A stretch of 64,000 nucleotides of DNA, taken from assembly GCA_903813345.2 (NCBI GenBank), contig CAIIXF020000006.1, positions 8,978,989 through 9,042,988 of the forward strand, written 5' to 3'. Of this stretch, positions 61,001 to 64,000 are shown one piece after another (position 1 is the stretch's first letter; each line of letters begins with the position of its first letter). This stretch comes from Owenia fusiformis (Eukaryota; Annelida; Polychaeta; Sabellida; Oweniidae). The position numbers were made by a program, and so were the translations under genes. The notes beneath the pieces were generated by a model that had not been told where the DNA came from, did not search any database, and was given only the letters and a program-made list of their open reading frames with translations.

Positions 61001-62769
61001 TAAATATTTTCCAAGATATAGCGATTTCTTTAGGTTGTGTTTTTTGAACACCCTGAGGGTAAATAATCCAAATACGTACTTTTACTTGATTTAAAAGTAC
61101 AGGGGACACATGGGCGTAAATAATCGAAATACTTACCTTTAAAATTACACGGAACATATGTGGGTAAATAATCCATTGACACATCTAAACAGTGATTTAG
61201 AATAATACGGACCACATGTCGTTGTATTAACATTTTGGTATCTTTGTGCCACATTCGAGATGTTTTACAAAATCTACTAATCATCAACATTTTAATCAGT
61301 GTTTTATATGCTACAAATATTGGATCTCGAACTCAAGTCATATTGTTATTTTTTATGTACGGAAGATAATGTTTGTAGGTTTTGGTATGGAAGCAATATT
61401 CTTATTAGGAGTTGGATACACAAGAGACAAAACAGTCGCGATTACATGTCTGACATTAGCAGTAGGATTTAGTGGTTTTGCCATATCAGGTGAGTTAAAA
61501 AGTACTCGCCAAAAAGCTCAAGGGATAGAATCAGCGTATAGCACTAAAGCACGATGGATTATATCCACCGATAGAACTAATGAAACAATTCAGAACTACT
61601 CAAACAATTAATACATTATATCACCTTGTTTATATCTAATTTTTTAATGTATTTCTTAGAGATAATGTTAAATCATCAAGAGGCCAATATGTAAAATCAA
61701 TATAATATTTTACCGTATACCACGGGAGACAGCTATTTGATTTGCAATATAATGTATATCGCTGAAAATATCATATATTACGTATAACCTCTCATTAGTA
61801 ACAGATCTCGTGAGAATGAAATGAATGGCTGAATAGAAAATATACATATTCTTCGTAATATATGTAATCATACACTGAAATGGTTCCGTTCAGCATATCC
61901 AAAGTGTCAATGTTTCAATTGCGATAATGTACATGTATGTTGTGTTTTAGGATTCCAAGTTAACCACTTGGACATTGCACCCCGCTATGCCAGTATCTTG
62001 ATGGGACTTTCCAACGGCGTCGGGACACTTGCTGGGATGTTGTGTCCTTTAGTCGTGGCACATCTTACAAAACAAAAGGTGTGCGATGCAGTTTTATTTA
62101 TTCAATTGTATGTAACAAATTCGTTATTATGATACCATGCAACTGAGAAATCCACGATTGCAATGTGTAAAGATTGAAATAAATTTCTGACCAGGGGCAT
62201 TCTGCAAAAAAACTATAAAAGCAAAACTTCTTCAAGCATAATTTCCTGAATAGCTTAATTAAAGTCATCCAAGAAGGATAGAATAAGTGCCCTTATGAAA
62301 CATAACTAGAACTGTACATAAATAGTTTTGATATTCTGTCAATTCCCTTTAAATAATACATTAATTTTTATTGTAGACATCTAAGGAATGGGAAACAGTG
62401 TTCCTTATAGCGAGTTTGGTACACTTCTCTGGTGTTGTATTCTATGCTATATTCGCCTCTGGTGAGAAACAGCCATGGGCTGAACCACAAAATACCGTTG
62501 GGGGCTACCAACAATGGGGTGACGATCCTGATGATGACCCCTGTATGACTAAATCTGATTCCATACATAGTAACAAGCTAACTAGCTATGGCTCTACTGC
62601 AACTTCTAGAGACTCTGGTGCAGACACTTTAAACGAGACCCAGCGTCCCCTATATGACGTAGGGTATAACCAAAATGCACCACCTTTATTTGAAACGCTA
62701 CCAGAACCAGTTCAAATCCAAGCTAAAGACCGGTATATGAACGGAACAATAGAGGATAGGGAATTTTGA
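18998..62769 (+). CDS. SLC17A6/7/8-like (VGLUT): Vesicular glutamate transporter (VGLUT, SLC17A6/7/8 class), complete 12-exon gene
   Basis: Synaptic-vesicle membrane carrier of the SLC17 branch of the major facilitator superfamily, which loads glutamate using the V-ATPase membrane potential. Exons: 18998-19098, 55274-55583, 56608-56726, 57173-57287, 58035-58122, 58351-58437, 59261-59400, 59718-59867, 60214-60346, 61379-61489, 61951-62078 and 62377-62769. All junctions are GT-AG, all phases agree, and the joined frame gives 624 residues (vertebrate VGLUTs are about 560-590). Hallmarks: PRRY and [12 protein letters not shown] (TM1), [70 protein letters not shown] and [15 protein letters not shown]. 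Retained key residues (rat VGLUT2 numbering): R88 (R113), R184 (R208), E191 (E215), R322 (R345). H128 is replaced by D152. The C-terminal tail (from about 530) is poorly conserved. It could be a conventional VGLUT or a divergent VGLUT-like paralogue. Confidence 0.96.
19855..20220. repeat. Diverged copies of the 7794-type repeat
   Basis: GGATATAGGGTTTATCCTGG at about 19860, then GTACATAACTTTTTTATTTTATCC, resembles the corresponding parts of 7840-7985. A second, weaker piece (GGATCTGGGATTTATTC) is near 20165. No termini were recognised. Confidence 0.4.
20301..21028. repeat. Head-to-tail dimer of a hairpin-rich element
   Basis: Two direct copies (20301-20715 and 20716-21028) each begin TTATCGTATGATCTGTAAAA and end ATTCAATAACTTATA. 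Each copy contains two nested inverted repeats: one around CAATCTGTATTGCTACTGAG, and one around CAATACAGGATATATTCTGT with its mirror ACAGAATATATCCTGTATTG. Copy 1 carries about 100 extra bases including a duplicated GAATATTTCCTAGG. A TGATTGGTC...ATATTCTGTATTT segment near 63122-63160 looks like a further fragment. Non-coding. Confidence 0.7.
22741..22940 (+). repeat. tRNA-like (SINE-like) sequence, apparently split
   Basis: At 22741-22770 there is a box-A-like segment (ATGGTTAGCTACGCGCCCGT). At about 22898-22935 there is CGCCGTAACCACGAGGTTGC followed by GAGTTCGAGACGC, a convincing box-B half. In an ordinary tRNA-derived SINE these halves would be about 30 bases apart; here about 120 AT-rich bases separate them. 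Not a functional tRNA. Confidence 0.45.
24481..24530. promoter_or_regulatory. Cluster of palindromic sites including a CRE
   Basis: TGACGTCA (24481-24488), GGTCCATATGGACC (24497-24510) and a TCTAGAATATATTCTGGA near-palindrome follow one another within 50 bases. CRE is a recognised site; the other two are unassigned. Function is unproven. Confidence 0.3.
24611..24730. mobile_element. 120-bp hairpin element (MITE-like)
   Basis: A near-complete inverted repeat. The left arm runs TAATAATACTAATAACGTCA through TTAAATATTGGACC, the tip is GGGCCTTCGGCCC, and the right arm mirrors it to TAATAG. No coding content. Confidence 0.65.
27034..27200. mobile_element. 167-bp MITE-like element with about 22-bp inverted ends
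   Basis: TGTAACCGGTAATCAAGAAATC at the left is matched in reverse complement by GATTTCTTGATTAAGCCGGTTACA at the right, with about 120 bases of AT-rich interior. No clear target duplication. Confidence 0.6.
29848..30042. repeat. Inverted repeat with 50-bp arms
   Basis: The left arm (29848-29900) reads TTTTCAGAAAATGTGCC...ATTGCTCTAAATGATACAAT. The right arm (29993-30042) is its diverged reverse complement. The interior includes AAAATGGCGGTC. Probably a small fold-back element. Confidence 0.6.
32558..33276 (+). mobile_element. 719-bp mariner-like non-autonomous element
   Basis: The ends are TACAGGGTGAGCCAAAAAAG and its mirror TTTTTTGGCCCGCCCTGTA, each edged by TA. The inner GGTAACC/GGTTACC continues the inverted repeat. 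Internal bases 32942-33102 encode the C-terminal part of a transposase, so this is an internally deleted derivative of a Tc1/mariner-type element. Confidence 0.8.
32942..33102 (+). pseudogene. Transposase C-terminal fragment
   Basis: [20 protein letters not shown], then [13 protein letters not shown] matches the C-terminal YxNNPRTxxELKxxIRxEIxxIxxxxCxRVxxNF pattern of mariner-like transposases. It ends at a stop (33100-33102) and lacks any catalytic residue. Confidence 0.6.
36371..36394. repeat. (TA)n microsatellite
   Basis: About eleven alternating TA dinucleotides in VGLUT intron 1. Confidence 0.9.
41650..42374. repeat. Minisatellite, 12 units of about 60 bp with palindromic core
   Basis: The unit reads roughly TGATGAAACCCACTAG, then ATGTGTTAACACAT, TATCATTGAACTAGTG and a pyrimidine-rich TTTCTTCCCTCTTTCC. 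The centre ATGTGTTAACACAT is a perfect palindrome, flanked by the inverted pair CACTAG/CTAGTG, so each unit can fold as a hairpin. Units 4, 7, 8 and 9 have a 2-base shorter core (ATGTTAACA). Units 7 and 8 are virtually identical, evidence of recent expansion. The outer units are most diverged. Not CRISPR: no unique spacers and a eukaryotic intron context. Confidence 0.92.
45115..45370. repeat. Two diverged direct repeats of about 65 bp
   Basis: 45115-45182 and 45308-45370 share ATCAAATATTTAAA, ACTAG, GGAAACAAGTCTCCAT and CACTAAA in the same order. The class is unknown. Confidence 0.55.
46815..46862. mobile_element. Solo right end of the GGCGTAGCCAG element family
   Basis: ATCGCACCCATCGCACC, a poly-C run, then CCTGGCTACGCCTATG. 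This is the same terminal arrangement as the right end of 49932-50180. No matching left end was found nearby. Confidence 0.6.
47546..48228. repeat. Pair of 182-bp direct repeats
   Basis: 47546-47727 and 48047-48228 match throughout, from AATTAAAAGCAATTTTAGAC through GGTACACTTCCGC, CAATTAATCCTTTTGT and AGACTTCTG, with scattered substitutions. They are spaced about 500 bases start to start. They lack TG...CA ends, so are not typical LTRs. Confidence 0.7.
48500..48585. repeat. Direct repeat, copy 1 of 2
   Basis: CTACCCTTTGCATTCGTTCG, then CTTCACTTCT and AGACTCTGCACGCAG. Repeated with substitutions at 49614-49698. Confidence 0.6.
48643..48770. repeat. GC-capped fold-back sequence
   Basis: Arms of about 62 bases meet near 48706. 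The best-preserved part is GGCGCCCGGCCGATTGAGTA (from 48670), mirrored by TACTCATCGGCCGGGCGCC (to 48742). The arms are strikingly GC-rich for this intron. Each strand therefore shows a similar open frame (48500-48772 minus, 48641-48877 plus), which is a symmetry artefact. Confidence 0.8.
49614..49698. repeat. Direct repeat, copy 2 of 2
   Basis: Second copy of the 48500-48585 sequence: CTACCCTTTGCATTCGTTTG, then AGACTCTGCACGCAGGG. Same orientation, about 1.1 kb apart. Confidence 0.6.
49932..50180. mobile_element. 249-bp MITE with GGCGTAGCCAG inverted ends and G-runs
   Basis: The left end CAGTGGCGTAGCCAG and right end CTGGCTACGCCTATG are inverted repeats. Poly-G tracts just inside both ends precede GTGCGATCG. 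No coding capacity. The superfamily is not assigned. Confidence 0.75.
51627..53272. mobile_element. 1.65-kb terminal-inverted-repeat element with internal tandem array
   Basis: The left end TGTCCCCACCA and right end TGGTGGGGACA are inverted. The left part holds GTGTGGGGCCATATTGTCG and a (CGTC/TGTC)n tract (51667-51725). The body is dominated by the 162-bp array at 52199-53240. No transposase was found. An older broken copy lies at 13204-13310 and 15957-16625. Confidence 0.75.
52199..53240. repeat. Seven-copy tandem array, 162-bp period
   Basis: The anchor GGCAGCCATTTTGGATTTT recurs at 52201 (variant), 52363, 52525, 52687, 52849, 53012 and 53173 (variant), a spacing of 161-163. Each unit also has TCTTGTCTGTAAAGTCTTGT, CAGGTGAAC, AATTTCAAATTTTCAGG, TATGAAAATCTA and TTGCATTCTGGGTAAATG. 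The central units are the most alike. Confidence 0.92.
55274..55583 (+). CDS. SLC17A6/7/8-like (VGLUT): VGLUT exon 2: cysteine-rich N-tail and TM1
   Basis: Residues 34-137. It begins with a Gly-rich stretch and polar tail, then a cysteine cluster (C81, 83, 84, 87, 88, 90, 92), PRRY (93-96) and TM1 with [15 protein letters not shown], which includes substrate-site R113. An NGT sequon lies in the first lumenal loop. The donor is CAGCA|GTATGT, phase 0. The upstream in-frame ATG at 55233 is intronic if exon 1 is as proposed; it would otherwise be the fallback start. Confidence 0.92.
56608..56726 (+). CDS. SLC17A6/7/8-like (VGLUT): VGLUT exon 3: loop and TM2
   Basis: Residues 138-176 plus two bases of M177. 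It encodes [20 protein letters not shown] and [16 protein letters not shown], the TM2 signature of VGLUTs. The codon at 56650-56652 is GAT (D152), where vertebrate VGLUTs have His (H128 in rat VGLUT2). The acceptor is TTGTTTAG and the donor AAATAT|GTAAGT. Confidence 0.93.
57173..57287 (+). CDS. SLC17A6/7/8-like (VGLUT): VGLUT exon 4: TM3-TM4
   Basis: Residues 177-215: [20 protein letters not shown], then [18 protein letters not shown]. Contains R208 and E215, the counterparts of VGLUT2 R184 and E191. The acceptor is ATATTTCAG and the donor GTAGAG|GTCCGT (weak at +4), phase 0. The longer open frame beyond 57287 is intronic. Confidence 0.93.
57738..57958. repeat. Nested inverted repeats in VGLUT intron 4
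   Basis: A tight hairpin at 57738-57771 (AAAGACCGAAATCGC, loop GTA, GCGATTGAGGTCTTT) is followed by a pair GATTCTAATATGAT (57822-57835) and ATCATATTAGAATC (57945-57958). A CRE octamer (57927-57934) lies between the latter two. Possibly a small DNA element. Confidence 0.6.
58035..58122 (+). CDS. SLC17A6/7/8-like (VGLUT): VGLUT exon 5: central SLC17 signature
   Basis: Residues 216-244: [11 protein letters not shown], then [12 protein letters not shown] and LAFC, nearly identical to vertebrate VGLUTs. The acceptor is TGTTTTTAG and the donor TTGTG|GTTAGG, phase 1. A longer open frame over 57926-58201 in another frame is a shadow of this exon. Confidence 0.93.
58351..58437 (+). CDS. SLC17A6/7/8-like (VGLUT): VGLUT exon 6: TM5-TM6
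   Basis: Residues 245-273 plus one base of G274: [20 protein letters not shown], then WQACFYFY. The acceptor is CGTGTATAG and the donor TTATG|GTGAGC, phase 1 at both ends. It was too short to show as a long open frame and was found by homology and phase. Confidence 0.92.
59261..59400 (+). CDS. SLC17A6/7/8-like (VGLUT): VGLUT exon 7: TM6 end and central cytosolic loop
   Basis: Residues 274-320: [20 protein letters not shown], then [16 protein letters not shown], as in the HPTI(T/S)xEExxYIE loop of VGLUTs. The acceptor is TTGTTCTAG and the donor AATAAG|GTATTA, phase 0. Confidence 0.92.
59718..59867 (+). CDS. SLC17A6/7/8-like (VGLUT): VGLUT exon 8: TM7
   Basis: Residues 321-370: [20 protein letters not shown], then [18 protein letters not shown] and YDISK. 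R345 in [11 protein letters not shown] corresponds to substrate-binding R322 of VGLUT2. The acceptor is TTTCCAG and the donor TAAG|GTAAGA, phase 0. Downstream open sequence to 60020 is intron. Confidence 0.95.
60214..60346 (+). CDS. SLC17A6/7/8-like (VGLUT): VGLUT exon 9: TM8 and loop
   Basis: Residues 371-414 plus one base of G415: [20 protein letters not shown], then [20 protein letters not shown] and MNCG. The acceptor is ATATTTTAG and the donor GTGGGG|GTAAATAG, phase 1. The donor sequence is the start of a repeat unit that recurs further down the intron (see 61056-61220). Confidence 0.93.
60397..61056. mobile_element. 660-bp fold-back element in VGLUT intron 9
   Basis: The left end TACAGGGTGTTAAAAACTCA and following AAGAAATCGCTATATCTTGG are mirrored at the right by CCAAGATATAGCGATTTCTT and GAACACCCTGA. 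The similarity continues through arms of roughly 300 bases (for example GATACCTT-type and AAATTTGGCACAAATTATC against GATAATTTGTGCCAAAT). The terminus resembles the mariner-like elements elsewhere in the window. The last two bases at the right are mutated. No coding content. Confidence 0.85.
61056..61220. repeat. Tandem copies of the exon-9 donor-side sequence
   Basis: Three units each start GGGTAAATAATC or GGCGTAAATAATCG and end near ACGGAACATATGT or ACGGACCACATGT. A fourth unit is the sequence starting at the real exon-9 donor (60345 onward: GGGTAAATAGTC...ACGGAACATA). It is cut off by the fold-back element at 60397. Confidence 0.7.
61379..61489 (+). CDS. SLC17A6/7/8-like (VGLUT): VGLUT exon 10: TM9-TM10
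   Basis: Residues 415-451 plus one base of G452: [20 protein letters not shown], then [11 protein letters not shown]. The acceptor is GTTTGTAG and the donor TCAG|GTGAGT, phase 1. The open frame read from 61246 to 61611 includes intron on both sides. Confidence 0.93.
61951..62078 (+). CDS. SLC17A6/7/8-like (VGLUT): VGLUT exon 11: TM11
   Basis: Residues 452-494: [20 protein letters not shown], then [18 protein letters not shown]. The NHLDIAPRY motif (H457, counterpart of VGLUT2 H434) is intact. The acceptor is GTTTTAG and the donor AAAAG|GTGTGC, phase 0. Confidence 0.94.
62377..62769 (+). CDS. SLC17A6/7/8-like (VGLUT): VGLUT exon 12: TM12 and C-terminal tail
   Basis: Residues 495-624 and TGA stop at 62767-62769. 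[20 protein letters not shown], then [15 protein letters not shown] matches the end of TM12 in vertebrate VGLUTs. The remaining tail is hydrophilic, acidic early (WGDDPDDDP), with an SYGSTATS segment resembling the SYGAT motif of vertebrate tails, and is otherwise not conserved. Confidence 0.95.
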   Translation, partial: TSKEWETVFLIASLVHFSGVVFYAIFASGEKQPWAEPQNTVGGYQQWGDDPDDDPCMTKSDSIHSNKLTSYGSTATSRDSGADTLNETQRPLYDVGYNQNAPPLFETLPEPVQIQAKDRYMNGTIEDREF

Positions 62770-64000
62770 CACAGAAGATTGAAAAACGAATTTTATACAT
62801 TAACTATTGACTCTGTTATTGTTAAGGTAGTAAAAAAGGTGTTAAAATGTACCACAAAAATACAATGTTAAGTATATCTCGTGTGCTAATTAGAACATGA
62901 AAACAAATTTCTAATAATGAACACGTAATAATTATGTTATTGGAATTTCACACTTCCGTAAGTGAAACACATGTTTTAGGAAGCCATTATAGATTATTCT
63001 AGTGTTGCGATGGACTGCATGTATTTAATTTAAAAATGTATCACCTAATCCAGCAATAAATAACGCATAAATAAAAAAATATGAATTATTATTCCATGAT
63101 GGCGAAATTCCCTGCAACCTGATTGGTCCATGTGACTCAAATATATTCTGTATTTACACGCGCTCTCAACTTAGCGAAGGATACAGAGTGAAAATGATTT
63201 CACCATTGGGGTAAGGCTCGGTATCCCAGTATTTCCATCCAGGATATGACTGATTTTGAAAAAATCAAGAGCCATTAGTTACGCTGACGGGTGCTAATCT
63301 TTGCATTTTGCCATAAATGGGGCTATAAATAATTGATTTAAATATCAGGAAATGATACTGCGATCATGGCAATTAAAAGATTTATGATAAAAAGACTCAT
63401 CCGTGAATATAATATAAAGAAAGCAATTTGAAACATGCACATTGTTTTCATGAAGCCAATATGGCAGATGAAAAGCTGAAAAAACGATTCGCTACACTTC
63501 AGCTGATGAAATTGAACATTTCTAGAAAGTAGCCTATAAAGGGTCACTGTCAAGGAGTACAAATATGACAGAGATCAGTTACATATTATCATGTGAGAAT
63601 TGACATTTGACAAATTCAAAGTTACAGGTCAAAAACTCAAAATCCAATATCTGAGCTACCCAATGAAACCTTCATGCCAGCTATCGGAGTAATCTATGAG
63701 TTTTTTCCTGAACCTTGATGATTTCTTGTGAAATACAGAAAATATTTTGCCTCAGCTAGCACTCGATTCATTGAATGATTCATAGTATCAATTTGGTAAT
63801 GGTGGCAGATAATTGCTGATACCTTGTTTCTATACTTTTAAACAACCATTTTAGTCAGACATATGACGTCAGTAAACGACACGTATATGATAGACAGTTT
63901 AACAATCACAACAATCTGATGGGTGTTAAAACACGAATATACCATGAGCACATGCTTTGAGGATCCGCGTTGTTTGCCGCCGAGCACACTTATACATTAA
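62770..64000. other. VGLUT 3' UTR and downstream flank
   Basis: The 3' UTR probably ends shortly after 63075. Beyond it there is a fragment like the 20301 repeat (63122-63165) and a CRE octamer (63864-63871). No further gene was recognised. Confidence 0.6.
63055..63075 (+). terminator. VGLUT poly(A) signals
   Basis: Two AATAAA hexamers, at 63055-63060 and 63070-63075, about 290-305 bases after the stop codon. They are the first consensus signals seen downstream of the stop. Confidence 0.6.

Overview
This is eukaryotic nuclear DNA from an animal, almost certainly a non-vertebrate and probably a marine invertebrate. The genes are split by GT-AG introns and encode animal-specific proteins (a Wnt-antagonist sFRP and a vesicular glutamate transporter). 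The sequence is AT-rich, with long introns and intergenic DNA packed with terminal-inverted-repeat DNA transposons, fold-back elements and minisatellites. The proteins are clearly orthologous to, but well diverged from, vertebrate ones. Phylum (ambulacrarian, mollusc, brachiopod or other) cannot be settled from the window alone.

Layout. (1) 736-4469, minus strand: the first two coding exons of an sfrp1/2/5-type secreted frizzled-related protein; the netrin-like domain exon lies beyond the left edge. (2) 7205-9970, plus strand: a complete two-exon MRM2 gene (mitochondrial 2'-O-ribose rRNA methyltransferase, RrmJ/FtsJ family). Its start ATG sits in a perfect TISU element next to a CRE. It is divergent from sfrp. 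(3) 9971-18380: intergenic DNA made largely of transposon remains, including mariner-like elements with TACAGGGTG termini. (4) 18382-62769, plus strand: a 12-exon vesicular glutamate transporter gene (SLC17A6/7/8, VGLUT class). The small first coding exon is at 18998-19098, preceded by a CRE and a TATA box. It is separated by a 36.2-kb intron from exons 2-12 at 55274-62769. The assembled reading frame is open across all 11 junctions and gives 624 residues. (5) 62770-64000: 3' flank with two poly(A) signals.

The huge VGLUT intron 1 contains no other recognisable gene. It holds a 12-copy palindromic minisatellite, a terminal-inverted-repeat element whose core is a 162-bp tandem array, a split tRNA-like (SINE-like) segment, several hairpin/MITE elements and diverged direct repeats.

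The three genes do not form a pathway. The most biologically interesting points are three. The VGLUT carries Asp in place of a His (H128 of rat VGLUT2) that is required for glutamate transport, while keeping the other substrate-site residues. A fold-back transposon is nested inside a tandem repeat that copies the splice donor of VGLUT exon 9. A TISU element marks the MRM2 start. Splice junctions were placed by reading GT-AG sites, reading phase and remembered homologues; no transcript data or searches were available.
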